Positions 1-8,018 are shown, numbered from the stretch's first letter. The stretch: 64,000 nt of DNA from JAJAZB01 sp964244295 (GCA_964244295.1 CAXTIG010000027.1:1-64000), one strand, 5' to 3'. The notes: a model not told the origin generated them from the sequence alone. Made by a program: numbers and translations.

Positions 1-60
1 GCGCCAGTTGTATCGTTTCGGCTGTAGAGCCGCTTAATCCTTGACGAACCATTGATTTTT

Positions 61-177
61 AATGAATGAGAGAATGAATGAATGAGTGAGAGAATGAGAG
101 AATGAATGAGTGAATGAAAAGCGGTGATGCCTTTTTATTCATTCCTTCATTCATTCTCTCATTCATTCATTGGTAAC
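61..177. repeat. Iterated GAATGAAT-type palindrome
   Basis: The left part (61-118) is built from iterated GAATGA/GAGAATGA units. The right part (about 135-171) carries the complementary TCATTCATT units, so the RNA could fold into a long imperfect hairpin. It lies just past the end of rluD, and the rluD stop codon (165-163) is inside the right arm. It is in the position of a terminator, but the two arms are iterations of one short word, unlike an ordinary intrinsic terminator. Confidence 0.8.
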
Positions 178-1194
178 GTATCCTTCCCACTTGGCAATCA
201 CAGCGCGGATGTCGGCGGGCAGGGGAACTTCAAATTGCATCCATTGGCCGGTACGCGGGTGTTGAAAGCCCAGCGAACGGGCGTGGAGGGCCTGCCGGGG
301 GCAAAGTTCAAAACAGTTTTCGACAAACTGCCGGTACTTGCTGAACACCGTGCCCTTCACCACCCGGTCGCCGCCGTAAGTCGCATCGTTGAACAGCGGG
401 TGGCCCCGGTATTTCATGTGAACCCGAATTTGGTGGGTGCGGCCCGTTTCGAGCTGGCACAGCACCAGGCTCACGTAGCGGAGCGGTTGCAGGGTTTTGT
501 AATGGGTCACGGCTTCTTTGCCCTGGTCACCGTGCGGAAACACGTCCATCACCCGGCGGTCGCGGCTGCTGCGGCCTACGTTGCCGGTGATGGTGCCTTC
601 GGGGGGAGTCGGTTCGCCCCAGACCAGCGCCACGTAGGTGCGTTCGATCGTGTGTTCAAAAAACTGCCGGGCCAGGTGCGCCATCGCTAACTCGGTTTTA
701 GCCACCACGAGCAGCCCGGAGGTGTCTTTGTCGATGCGGTGAACCAGGCCGGGCCGGATGGCTCCATTGCGCGAGGTAGGCAGGTTTTGCAGGTGAAAAA
801 CCAACCCGTTCACCAGCGTCCCCGACCAGTTGCCCTGCCCCGGATGCACCACCAGTCCCGCCGGTTTATTGACCAGCAACAGGTCGTCGTCTTCAAAAAT
901 AATGTCGAGTGGAATGTTTTCAGGCAGTACTTCGGTGGCCTCGCGGGGTGGGTGGGGCAGCGAAACGGTGATCAGGTCCTGGGGCTTGACCCGGTAACTC
1001 GGCTTGACCACCTGCCCGTTTACCCGCACTGATTCGCTCTCGATGGCCGACTGAATTTTGCTACGGGTGGCGTTTTCGATTCGGACCATCAGGTATTTGT
1101 CCACCCGCAACAAGCCCTGCCCCTTGTCCACCTCGATGCGGTGGTGTTCGTAGAGTTCGTCGTCGTCGGTGGGATCGAGCGCGGTTTCGGTCAT
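163..1194 (-). CDS. rluD: RluD-family 23S rRNA pseudouridine synthase
   Basis: A 343-residue protein that isomerises uridines of 23S rRNA to pseudouridine in the cytoplasm. An S4 RNA-binding domain covers about residues 28-80 and the RluA/RluD catalytic domain about 95-320. The signature HRIDKDTSG has the catalytic Asp at residue 155. Length is normal for RluD. The reading frame stays open upstream, but the start at 1194 is preferred because it gives the usual short N-terminus before the S4 domain. It also lies 63 bases after a TAnnTTTG promoter box. The last residues (TNE and stop) are encoded at the edge of the adjoining palindrome. Confidence 0.93.
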   Translation of the reverse strand: MTETALDPTDDDELYEHHRIEVDKGQGLLRVDKYLMVRIENATRSKIQSAIESESVRVNGQVVKPSYRVKPQDLITVSLPHPPREATEVLPENIPLDIIFEDDDLLLVNKPAGLVVHPGQGNWSGTLVNGLVFHLQNLPTSRNGAIRPGLVHRIDKDTSGLLVVAKTELAMAHLARQFFEHTIERTYVALVWGEPTPPEGTITGNVGRSSRDRRVMDVFPHGDQGKEAVTHYKTLQPLRYVSLVLCQLETGRTHQIRVHMKYRGHPLFNDATYGGDRVVKGTVFSKYRQFVENCFELCPRQALHARSLGFQHPRTGQWMQFEVPLPADIRAVIAKWEGYVTNE

Positions 1195-1257
1195 CGGGCA
1201 GCTTTCGTTTTTTTGAGTACTTGGTTTTTGGGTAAAACCCGTCGCCCAAACTCGCTG

Positions 1258-1265
1258 CAAAACTA
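1258..1265 (-). promoter_or_regulatory. Candidate -7 box for rluD
   Basis: On the minus strand this reads TAGTTTTG, an exact match to the Bacteroidota -7 element TAnnTTTG, upstream of rluD. No TTG at the usual -33 spacing is visible, so support is partial. Confidence 0.4.
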
Positions 1266-1332
1266 CCTCTTTTACCCAAAACGCCGCTGGTTGCTTCTCA
1301 GGTAAGGCCTGACCTTCGCCCGATTCAGCCGT

Positions 1333-1392
1333 AAAACCGCAAAGACCCCACCCCACCAGCCGTAACTGGTGGGGTGAGGTCTTTGCGGTTTT
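1333..1392 (-). terminator. Intrinsic terminator after the XRE gene
   Basis: A 27-base stem pairs 1333-1359 with 1366-1392 around a six-base loop. There is a single G-T mismatch. Four A residues at 1333-1336 give a U run in minus-strand RNA. It starts two bases past the stop of the XRE regulator and separates it from rluD. Confidence 0.8.
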
Positions 1393-1394
1393 GT

Positions 1395-1673
1395 TCAATC
1401 GTTCGTCGCGGTTTTTCCTAACAAGGTATCGGCGAATCGCCCATCGGCAATGAGTTGCTTCAATAGCTCGGTATCGTTTCCCTGAAGAAACTCTCCCAGA
1501 GTTAGTTGGTATAACCCGGCCACAAATTCGAGTTTGTCGATAGAGGGGTGCGTTTTGCCACTTTCCCACTTGCAGTAAGCAGGCTGTGACATTCCGAGGT
1601 TGAAGGCGACGTATTCCTGGGAATACCCGAATACCTGCCGCAGTCGGCGGAGTTTGGCTGAGATGATTAGCAT
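1395..1673 (-). CDS. Small XRE-family helix-turn-helix regulator
   Basis: A 92-residue protein consisting almost entirely of one XRE/Cro-C1 helix-turn-helix domain. Residues about 6-62 run from the LRRLRQ helix through YSQEYVAFNLGMSQPAYCKWESG to the final helix. The short C-terminal tail after residue 65 has no recognised domain. It is transcribed away from the peptide-export genes that begin 420 bases to its right, and its upstream gap contains two inverted repeats that could be its binding sites. A role in controlling the peptide locus is an inference from position. Stress-response or toxin-antitoxin regulators share this fold, and no partner toxin is visible. Confidence 0.85.
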   Translation of the reverse strand: MLIISAKLRRLRQVFGYSQEYVAFNLGMSQPAYCKWESGKTHPSIDKLEFVAGLYQLTLGEFLQGNDTELLKQLIADGRFADTLLGKTATND

Positions 1674-1752
1674 GGAATTGACGGTTTAACTTCCAGAATT
1701 TCTCAGTAAAAGCTGCTGATTACATAAGCTCAGGGTTTTTAGTCGAACACCG

Positions 1753-1802
1753 CCAAGAACCGGACGGCTATACCATTACCTACGGATTAGGATGGTTCTT
1801 GG
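1753..1802. promoter_or_regulatory. Inverted repeat CCAAGAACC / GGTTCTTGG
   Basis: A perfect nine-base inverted repeat (1753-1761 and 1794-1802) with a 32-base spacer lies just upstream of the XRE gene. Spacing of about four helical turns between half-sites would suit a dimer or tetramer of a small regulator. It could also be an RNA hairpin. Confidence 0.45.
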
Positions 1803-1890
1803 ATTGAGTAGGCAAAAAAAAAGTATCAAATCCTGAAAAAACAGTACTAAACCCCGGTGATACGAGGCGGAATCGAGTGAGCATAAAATT

Positions 1891-1926
1891 ATAACCGAGG
1901 GTTATGAAGCTATACCGGGTGGTTAT
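1891..1926. promoter_or_regulatory. Operator-like palindrome ATAACC-GAG-GGTTAT
   Basis: ATAACC and GGTTAT flank a three-base centre at 1891-1905. A related but imperfect copy (TATACC ... GGTTAT) follows at 1911-1926. Two similar short palindromes 20 bases apart resemble tandem operator sites. They lie about 170 bases upstream of the first peptide gene. Binding by the neighbouring XRE protein is a guess. Confidence 0.4.
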
Positions 1927-2093
1927 CGGAATGAGGCGTTCTGTCCCACACCTTTGTCTCAGTCAAACGGCGTAACGCATTACAAGGCGGGAAACAGTAA
2001 TTTAAAAGCCCCGGACGAGCAACGCACCGAGTGACCAGCGGAAGCCGAAAAGCTTAACGAGTAGGCACTTTCATCACAAACTAAATTACGGTC

Positions 2094-2342
2094 ATGAAAA
2101 CGCTCAATCTTGCTCAACTCGCAGTCGAGGAGCTTACCAACCAGGAGTTGGTCCAAATTCAAGGAGGTACATCGGGTTACGGTGGCGGTAGCGGCAACGG
2201 CTCGCTGATTTCCGTCGGCGGCATCTACGTCAACGATGTGGTCGATCTGAACACCCACGTATCCGGCAACAGTATTCTGAATGGCAACAGCCTGTTCAAT
2301 TCCCACCAATCGAACAGCGGCTACGGGTGTGGCTGTCATTAA
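2094..2342 (+). CDS. Double-glycine leader precursor peptide 1
   Basis: An 82-residue precursor. Residues 1-25 form a leader with the VEELTNQELVQIQGG pattern of C39-processed bacteriocins and RiPPs, so cleavage is expected after Gly25. The predicted 57-residue core is rich in Gly, Ser and Asn. It contains the segment VDLNTHVSGNS and ends in CGCH, the only two Cys residues in the peptide. A homologous precursor follows 77 bases later, and an HlyD adaptor and C39 exporter lie downstream. No modification enzyme or immunity gene was recognised nearby. Whether the product is an unmodified bacteriocin, a signal peptide or a modified peptide is open. Confidence 0.85.
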   Translation: MKTLNLAQLAVEELTNQELVQIQGGTSGYGGGSGNGSLISVGGIYVNDVVDLNTHVSGNSILNGNSLFNSHQSNSGYGCGCH

Positions 2343-2419
2343 AGGAAACACCCCCGGTAAACTAGCCAGGGAAATTACTTTTTTCAAGAGAACCAGTTCT
2401 TCACAAAATTTCAAGCATC

Positions 2420-2656
2420 ATGAAAACGCTCAATCTTGCCCAACTCCAGGTGGAGGAGCTTACCAACCAAGAGTTGGTTACTACTCAAGGCGGTTTTTTA
2501 GGCGGTAATGGCGGCAATGGTTCGCTCTTATCGGTTGGCGGTATTTTTGTCAACGATCTGGTGGATCTGAACACGCACGTGTCGGGTAACAGCATCGGGA
2601 ACGGCAACAGTCTGTTCAACTCGTCGAAGTCGTCCAACTCGTGTGGCTGTCACTGA
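2420..2656 (+). CDS. Double-glycine leader precursor peptide 2
   Basis: A 78-residue paralogue of the preceding peptide. Its 25-residue leader differs from the first at only three positions and ends in QGG. The predicted core is 53 residues. It shares the GNGSL, SVGGI, VDLNTHVSGNSI and GNSLFNS segments and again ends in CGCH with just two Cys. The divergence lies in the Gly-rich start and the Ser/Lys/Asn tail before CGCH. It probably arose by tandem duplication and is exported by the same C39 transporter. The two cores might act together as a two-component peptide, but this is not shown by the sequence. Confidence 0.85.
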   Translation: MKTLNLAQLQVEELTNQELVTTQGGFLGGNGGNGSLLSVGGIFVNDLVDLNTHVSGNSIGNGNSLFNSSKSSNSCGCH

Positions 2657-2758
2657 AGTCAGCCCGAATAAGCTGACTTCCAGGCAAAAGGCAGAGGTTG
2701 AATCCTGTAAATCGAGCGGTCTATGCTCTTTTTTCAAAGGATTGAATCTCTGCCTTTT
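2655..2758 (+). terminator. Tandem hairpins between peptide and exporter genes
   Basis: The first hairpin pairs 2655-2662 with 2673-2680 (GAAGTCAG/CTGACTTC) and begins within the stop codon of peptide 2. The second pairs 2686-2706 with 2738-2758, 19 of 21 positions, and ends in CTTTTC. Together they look like a terminator or processing site that would let the peptide mRNA exceed the exporter mRNA. The exporter genes could be read by leakage through it or from their own promoter. Confidence 0.65.
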
Positions 2759-2836
2759 CACTACCTCCGGCAACCATGTGGTGTGGCACTTTTTTTTAGG
2801 CCCCGGAATCGTTTTTCAACCGCTCCCCCTCTTGCC

Positions 2837-4027
2837 ATGAACGATGCCAAGCTACCGCCCGTCTCCGACGGAATGCTGTCGTATCTGCCCCACGTCACCG
2901 TGCGGAGTCAACTGATTTACCTGACCGTGCTACTGGCCCTGACGGGCACCCTGCTGGCCCTGCCGCTGATTTACGTGGATGTGTCCGTGCAGGCGGGCGG
3001 CTTGGTTCGCCCGGTGGCCGAGCGCAGCGAAGTGCGGGCTACCGCCGGGGCCGTGATCGAAGAAGTCATGGTGAGGGATTGGCAGTCGGTTCGGCAAGGT
3101 CAGCCTTTGTTTCGGTTGCAATCCGAGGCGCTCAACACCCGGCAGCGCCTCCTCGACGAACAACAAGCGGAGAAAAAAGCCTTCACCCGCGATTTGACCC
3201 TGCTCACCGAAAAACCCTGGCAGGAAGTCGGGGTGCTTGAAGCGCCGCTGTACCGCCAGCAGTACGCGCAGTTTCGCTCGGTGGTGGAAGAAAGCTGGCA
3301 TTTGCAGGAAAAACGCAAGCGCGAACTCCAGACCAGCCACCTGCTCTACCGGCAGGCGGCCATTGCGCGCCTGGAATACGAAAATTCGCTGTACGCCCAC
3401 AAAGTGGCCCTGGCCCGCTACAACACGCTCGTCGAACAGCAGCGCAGCTACTGGCAGTCGGATCTGACCCAGCACCAGCGCGACCTCAACGCCCTCGAAG
3501 CCGATGCCCAGCAACTGCGCGACCAGCAGGCGCTCTACGTGCTGAAAGCCCCGGTGGGCGGGACGGCCACCCAACTGGCCGGACGCTACGTGGGCAGTTA
3601 CGTGCAACCCGGCGACGTGCTGGCGGTGATTTCACCCGATTCGACGTTGATCGTGGAGTGCTACGTGTCGCCGAAAGACATTGGCCTCGTGCGGACCGGG
3701 CAAGCGTTGCGGATGCAGGTGGATGCCTTCGACTACAACCAATGGGGCTTGCTTACCGGCAAGGTCATCGACATCGCCAATGATTTCACGGTGATCCACG
3801 ACCAGCCCGTTTTTAAAGTCCGCTGTCAGTTAGACCGCTCGTATTTAGCCCTTTCCAACGGCTACAAGGGTTTTTTGAAAAAAGGCATGACCGTCAACAC
3901 CCGCTTTCTGGTGGCGCGGCGCTCGCTGTTTCAATTACTCTACGACCGCGCCGACGACTGGCTCAACCCCACTAGCCCCCCCGACCGCGCTCCGGCTGCC
4001 TCCACCCTACTCACCCGTCGGCCATGA
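2837..4027 (+). CDS. HlyD-family membrane fusion protein (peptide export)
   Basis: A 396-residue periplasmic adaptor with one N-terminal membrane segment at about residues 24-46. A biotinyl-lipoyl-like domain follows (VRATAGAVIEEVMVRDWQSV). A long coiled-coil hairpin covers about 100-225, and a second lipoyl half and beta-barrel (LKAPVGGTATQLAGRYVGSYVQPG) cover about 230-350. It would bridge the ABC exporter to an outer-membrane channel. An in-frame ATG 114 bases upstream lies in the hairpin region, so the ATG at 2837 is preferred. The stop overlaps the exporter start (ATGA), pointing to translational coupling. Confidence 0.88.
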   Translation: MNDAKLPPVSDGMLSYLPHVTVRSQLIYLTVLLALTGTLLALPLIYVDVSVQAGGLVRPVAERSEVRATAGAVIEEVMVRDWQSVRQGQPLFRLQSEALNTRQRLLDEQQAEKKAFTRDLTLLTEKPWQEVGVLEAPLYRQQYAQFRSVVEESWHLQEKRKRELQTSHLLYRQAAIARLEYENSLYAHKVALARYNTLVEQQRSYWQSDLTQHQRDLNALEADAQQLRDQQALYVLKAPVGGTATQLAGRYVGSYVQPGDVLAVISPDSTLIVECYVSPKDIGLVRTGQALRMQVDAFDYNQWGLLTGKVIDIANDFTVIHDQPVFKVRCQLDRSYLALSNGYKGFLKKGMTVNTRFLVARRSLFQLLYDRADDWLNPTSPPDRAPAASTLLTRRP

Positions 4028-6231
4028 GCAATTTTCTCCACTCCCTCCGGGGCCGGGTGTCGTCGCTGGCTACCGCCTCCCGCACCAAAATCAAGCAACG
4101 CGACATCACCGACTGCGGGGCGGCCTGCCTGGCCTCGGTGGCGGCGCATTACCGCCTGCTGATGCCCGTGGCCCGCATTCGCCAACTGGCCGCCACCGAC
4201 CAGAAGGGCACCAATGTGCTGGGCATGGTCGAAGCCGCCCAGAAACTGGGTTTTCAGGCCAAAGGCGTGAAGGCAACCTTCGACAGCTTAGCTAAAATTC
4301 CGTTGCCTGCCATCGCGCACGTCAGCCTCCGCGAGGGGGCGCTGCATCACTACGTCGTGCTGTACGAAGCCACGCCCCGCTCCATCACGGTCATGGACCC
4401 CGCCGACGGGCAGTTTCATCAAAAAACGCCCGCCGAATTCGGGGCCGAGTGGACCGGTCTGCTGGTGCTGCTCGTGCCCGACGAAACCTTTAAAGTTGGC
4501 AACGAAAAAACCTCCGTTCCCCAACGTTTCTGGCAACTGCTCCAGCCCCACCGGGCCGTGTTGGGCCAGGCCCTGTTCGGGGCGTTGGTGTACACGATTC
4601 TGGGGTTGTCGTCGGCGATTTACATTCAGAAATTGGTGGACAACGTGCTGGTCGATGGCAATCGCAACCTGCTCAATTTGCTGAGTGTGGTCATGATTGG
4701 GCTGCTGCTTTTGCAATTGTTCATCAACACGACGAAGAATTTTTTCAACCTGAAAACCGGGCAGCGCATCGATGCCTCGCTCATTTTGGGCTACTACAAA
4801 CACCTGATGACGCTGCCCGCCACGTTTTTCGACACGATGCGCGTCGGCGAAATTATTTCGCGGGTCAACGACGCCGTGAAAATCCGGGCCTTCATCAACG
4901 ACACCGCCCTGGGCATCGTCGTCAACGTGCTCATCGTGCTGTTTTCATTCGGGATGATGTTTACGTTTTACTGGAAACTGGCGGCGATTTTGCTGCTCGT
5001 CATTCCGCTCTACGCGGGGGTGTACTGGGCTTTCAACCGCTTCAACCAGCGCTACCAGCGCCAGTTGATGGAAAATTCCGCTGACCTGGAAGCCCAGTTG
5101 GTCGAGTCGCTCAACGCCATGCCGACCATCAAACGCTTCGGGTTGGAGGGCTTCGCCAGCCAGAAAACCGAAACGCGGTTCGTGAAACTGCTCCAGACGG
5201 TGTACCAGACGGCCAGCGCCGGGATTTACGCCGGTACCGCCTCCGAATTCGTGACCCGGCTGTTCACCATCATTTTGCTTTGGGCCGGGGCCGGGTTCGT
5301 GCTGCAAAACGAACTCACCCCGGGGCAGTTGCTGTCGTTTTACGCGCTCATCGGCTACTTTACCGGCCCGGCATCCAGTTTGATCGGGGCCAACCGGAGC
5401 ATTCAGGAAGCCGTGATCGCCGCCGACCGTTTGTTTGAAATTATGGATTTGGAGCGCGAAAGTGACGAAAACAAAGTGCCCCTCCGCCCCGGCATGGTCG
5501 GCGACATCCGCTTCCAGAACGTCACCTTCCGCTACGGCACCCGCGCCACCGTGTTCGAGGATTTGACGCTGGTTTTACCGAAAGGAAAAATCACCGCCGT
5601 GGTCGGTGAGAGTGGGTCGGGAAAATCGACGCTGCTTTCGCTCGTGCAGGGCCTGTACCCGCTCCTCAGCGGCAGCATCCACATCGGCGACTACGACATC
5701 AAGCACCTGCACTCGGAAAGTCTTCGGCGGGTGGTGAGCGTGGTGCCGCAGAAGATCGATTTGTTTGCGGGCAACGTGGTGGAAAACATCGCCGTGGGCG
5801 AAGAAACCCCGAACATGGAGCGGGTACTCGCCATTTGCCATCACCTGGGCATCACTGAGTTTATCGAAGGTCTGCCCAACGGCTTCAAAACGTACCTGGG
5901 CGAAAACGGCGCGACGCTCTCCGGCGGGCAGCGCCAACGCCTGGCGATTGCCCGCGCCTTGTACCGTGAACCCGAAATTCTGGTGCTGGACGAAGCCACC
6001 TCGGCGCTCGATTCCAACTCCGAGCAGTTCGTGCAACGCACGGTGCAGCAACTCCGCGAGGAAGGCAAAACCATCGTCATCATCGCCCACCGGCTCAGCA
6101 CGGTGCGTAAGGCCGATAAAATTGTGGTACTCGACCAGGGCCAGGTGGTGGAAGAAGGCACCCACCGCGACCTGCTCCGCAACGGCAAAGCGTACTCGAA
6201 TTTCTGGCAACAGCAGACAGAGGCGGTTTAG
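4024..6231 (+). CDS. C39-peptidase ABC exporter for double-glycine peptides
   Basis: A 735-residue bifunctional leader peptidase and exporter. The N-terminal C39 domain has Gln25 for the oxyanion hole, catalytic Cys31 in TDCGAAC, His109 in HHYVVLY and Asp125 in MDPADG. All of the usual catalytic residues are therefore present. A six-helix ABC membrane domain spans about 165-455. The ATPase domain has Walker A GESGSGKST near residue 530, the LSGGQRQR signature near 633 and Walker B ILVLDEATSALD near 652. It would cut the two upstream precursors after Gly-Gly and pump the cores out through the HlyD partner. Full length and intact. Confidence 0.93.
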   Translation: MSNFLHSLRGRVSSLATASRTKIKQRDITDCGAACLASVAAHYRLLMPVARIRQLAATDQKGTNVLGMVEAAQKLGFQAKGVKATFDSLAKIPLPAIAHVSLREGALHHYVVLYEATPRSITVMDPADGQFHQKTPAEFGAEWTGLLVLLVPDETFKVGNEKTSVPQRFWQLLQPHRAVLGQALFGALVYTILGLSSAIYIQKLVDNVLVDGNRNLLNLLSVVMIGLLLLQLFINTTKNFFNLKTGQRIDASLILGYYKHLMTLPATFFDTMRVGEIISRVNDAVKIRAFINDTALGIVVNVLIVLFSFGMMFTFYWKLAAILLLVIPLYAGVYWAFNRFNQRYQRQLMENSADLEAQLVESLNAMPTIKRFGLEGFASQKTETRFVKLLQTVYQTASAGIYAGTASEFVTRLFTIILLWAGAGFVLQNELTPGQLLSFYALIGYFTGPASSLIGANRSIQEAVIAADRLFEIMDLERESDENKVPLRPGMVGDIRFQNVTFRYGTRATVFEDLTLVLPKGKITAVVGESGSGKSTLLSLVQGLYPLLSGSIHIGDYDIKHLHSESLRRVVSVVPQKIDLFAGNVVENIAVGEETPNMERVLAICHHLGITEFIEGLPNGFKTYLGENGATLSGGQRQRLAIARALYREPEILVLDEATSALDSNSEQFVQRTVQQLREEGKTIVIIAHRLSTVRKADKIVVLDQGQVVEEGTHRDLLRNGKAYSNFWQQQTEAV

Positions 6232-6303
6232 AGATAAGAGTAGAGAGGATAGAGAAATGCCTTTTGCTATTCTCTCTACTCTATCCTCTCTACTCTCATC
6301 TCT
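6230..6303. repeat. AGAGTAGAGAGGAT-type palindrome
   Basis: Arms 6230-6254 and 6279-6303 pair at 24 of 25 positions and are made of iterated GAGAT/GAGTAGAGAGGATAGAG words. It lies between the convergent C39 exporter and dacB. The last base pair of the exporter stop codon falls in the left arm. Degenerate motif continues to the dacB stop. It probably acts as a bidirectional terminator. Confidence 0.8.
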
Positions 6304-6308
6304 ATCCT

Positions 6309-7796
6309 CTAAATTTCTGCCATCGCCACCATCAATTTCTCCAATTCCTTCGTGGCCGCCCCGGCGTCGGGGTCGTACTGATTGAGCATAAAACAGAAGG
6401 CGCGGAACTCGCCGTTGCGGGCGGTGTAGTAGCCCGCGTAGCAGCGCACCCCGCCAATGCTGCCGCTTTTGGCCCGCACGTTGCCCGCCGCGCGGGTTTT
6501 TCGGCCTAAATTCCGCACCGTCCCCGAAACACCCAGCACCGGGATGCTGGCGTAAAACGCCGGGAACCAGGGTTCCCGCGCCGCCGCCGTGAGGATCCCG
6601 ACCATGTTCTGGGCCGTGAGGCCGTTCTGGGGCGAAAGGCCCGACCCGTCGAGCGGACGGAAGCCGCTCAGGTCCACGGCTTTGTTTCGCCACACCTGCT
6701 TCAGCGCGTTGACGGCCTGGGGCGTGGTGGTGCCGTAGCCCATCGTCAGCCCGACTTTCTTCAAAAACGCCTCGGCGTAGAGGTTGATGCTTTGAAAATT
6801 ACACTCGCGGGCCAGGTCGCGCAGCGGCGGCGAGAGCGTCACCAGCAAATCGAGCGCCGGGGGTGGCAGGGTCAGGCCCGGTTGCTGACGGCGCAACTGG
6901 CTCAGGCTGGCCGCTTCCTGCCCGACTTTCAAACCCGCCTGGATCAAGGCATTTTGCAGTGAAATTGCGGCGAAATACCCTGGGTCGGGCAGGGAACCTT
7001 TCACCGAAAACTCCGGCGTACCCTGCGGCACGTAGCCTTCGAGCAGCGGCTGTCGGTCGCCGATTCCCCCGAAAATGTTAACCTGGTCGCCGGTGCCGGG
7101 CGAATCGGTGCGGACCCGGTTGCGGAAAGTCAGGTACGGAATTGGCGGCTCCGTACGGAGGACCGGGGCGGGGCCGCCGAGGCTATCCGCTGGCTGAAAT
7201 ACGAGGCGGTAGCTGTTTTCGGCCACCATCAGGCCCGTGGCCCCGGCCCCGTAGTAATTGCCGAGGTCGTCGTAGGGCCAGCCGCCGGGCGTGGCGTTTT
7301 CGTCGAACACCGTGTCGTCGGTCAGCACCCGGCCCAGCACGACGCGGATTCCCGCTCGTTTCACCGCTTCTACCCACTGAGCCAGTTGTCCCGGCCAGTC
7401 GGGGTAATTGGCAAATCGCCCCGACCCCAGCGAAGGGTCCCCCGTGCCGACGAGGCGCAGGTTGCCGAAGAGCGTGTCGCCGCGCAGGAGGCCGTCGTGG
7501 AGCAGGGTGGTTTGGTAGGTGTACGTTTCCCCCAGCACGGCAAAGGCTGTGGCCGTCGTAATCAACTTCATCACCGAAGCGGGCGGTAAACTGCGGCGGG
7601 CATTGTAGGCCAGCAACGGAGCCGCGCCCTGCGTGGCCTGAATGCAGGCCGCTACGCTGCCGTGCTGGAGGATCGCGGAGGTTTGCAGCGAATCGAGTTG
7701 CCGCCCAAACTGGAGCCAATGCAGGGAATCGGGCGATTGGGCGAAGGCCGGGAGCGTGAAAACCAGAACGTTTAGCAGGTAAAAAAGTCGAATCAT
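6309..7796 (-). CDS. dacB: D-alanyl-D-alanine carboxypeptidase/endopeptidase (PBP4, S13)
   Basis: A 495-residue periplasmic peptidoglycan hydrolase of the DacB/PBP4 family. It trims D-Ala from stem peptides and cleaves cross-links. A signal peptide is clear (residues 1-20, ending in FAQ). The serine-peptidase motifs are in order: SxxK at Ser74/Lys77 (PASVMKL), SxN within FQSINLYAE, and KSG within RAKSGSIGGV. Length is typical. It is a single gene reading toward the exporter locus, with a palindromic terminator-like element at its end. Nothing links it functionally to the peptide exporter. Confidence 0.9.
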   Translation of the reverse strand: MIRLFYLLNVLVFTLPAFAQSPDSLHWLQFGRQLDSLQTSAILQHGSVAACIQATQGAAPLLAYNARRSLPPASVMKLITTATAFAVLGETYTYQTTLLHDGLLRGDTLFGNLRLVGTGDPSLGSGRFANYPDWPGQLAQWVEAVKRAGIRVVLGRVLTDDTVFDENATPGGWPYDDLGNYYGAGATGLMVAENSYRLVFQPADSLGGPAPVLRTEPPIPYLTFRNRVRTDSPGTGDQVNIFGGIGDRQPLLEGYVPQGTPEFSVKGSLPDPGYFAAISLQNALIQAGLKVGQEAASLSQLRRQQPGLTLPPPALDLLVTLSPPLRDLARECNFQSINLYAEAFLKKVGLTMGYGTTTPQAVNALKQVWRNKAVDLSGFRPLDGSGLSPQNGLTAQNMVGILTAAAREPWFPAFYASIPVLGVSGTVRNLGRKTRAAGNVRAKSGSIGGVRCYAGYYTARNGEFRAFCFMLNQYDPDAGAATKELEKLMVAMAEI

Positions 7797-7850
7797 GGGC
7801 GAAAGCGGGTTAGGTCGGCAACCTACGAAAAAGGGCCGTTCGGGGCGGAG

Positions 7851-7885
7851 AATGGCAAAAAAATTGCCATTTTTAGGTAGCTTTG
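7851..7885 (+). promoter_or_regulatory. Inverted repeat with promoter-like box
   Basis: AATGGCAA (7851-7858) and TTGCCATT (7864-7871) form a perfect eight-base inverted repeat. It is followed by TAGCTTTG (7878-7885), a match to the Bacteroidota -7 element reading rightward. It sits in the gap between divergent dacB and the beta-CASP nuclease gene and could be an operator over a promoter. A TTG at the right -33 distance is missing. Confidence 0.4.
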
Positions 7886-8010
7886 CGCAAGACGACTTTT
7901 ACTTTTTTTCGTTAAAAATTGCCGCTGTGCGGTTGGAACCAACCACCCGGCGGAGGAGCGCCTCCCGATGATTCGTCCGCTGCCCTCCCCCGCCCCGTTC
8001 CCCCAACGGC

Positions 8011-8018
8011 TATTTTTG
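8011..8018 (+). promoter_or_regulatory. Candidate -7 box TATTTTTG
   Basis: Exact TAnnTTTG match ending 13 bases before the ATG at 8032. If used, the transcript would have a leader of only a few bases. No clear -33 TTG accompanies it. Confidence 0.35.

Larger units (their letters stand above)
1674..2093. other. Gap between XRE regulator and peptide genes
   Basis: This 420-base gap holds no convincing gene. It contains an inverted repeat at 1753-1802 and a tighter palindrome at 1891-1905 with a degenerate copy at 1911-1926. The A-rich stretch around 1806-1850 could be promoter DNA. No full TTG-N19-TAnnTTTG match was found on the plus strand, so the promoter of the peptide genes is not located. 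Confidence 0.6.

Noticed and set aside
1..52. Short frames at the left edge: a plus-strand end reading APVVSFRL and stop at 27, and a minus-strand start at 52.
   Set aside because: Too little sequence to identify a product or to choose between strands.
1395..1673. XRE regulator as the antitoxin of a toxin-antitoxin pair.
   Set aside because: No toxin-like gene is adjacent on either side; the neighbours are rluD and the peptide gap.
1903..1974. A 23-codon frame starting MKLYRVVIGMRR upstream of the peptide genes.
   Set aside because: No leader pattern, no homologous copy and no ribosome-binding signal; it overlaps the palindromes.
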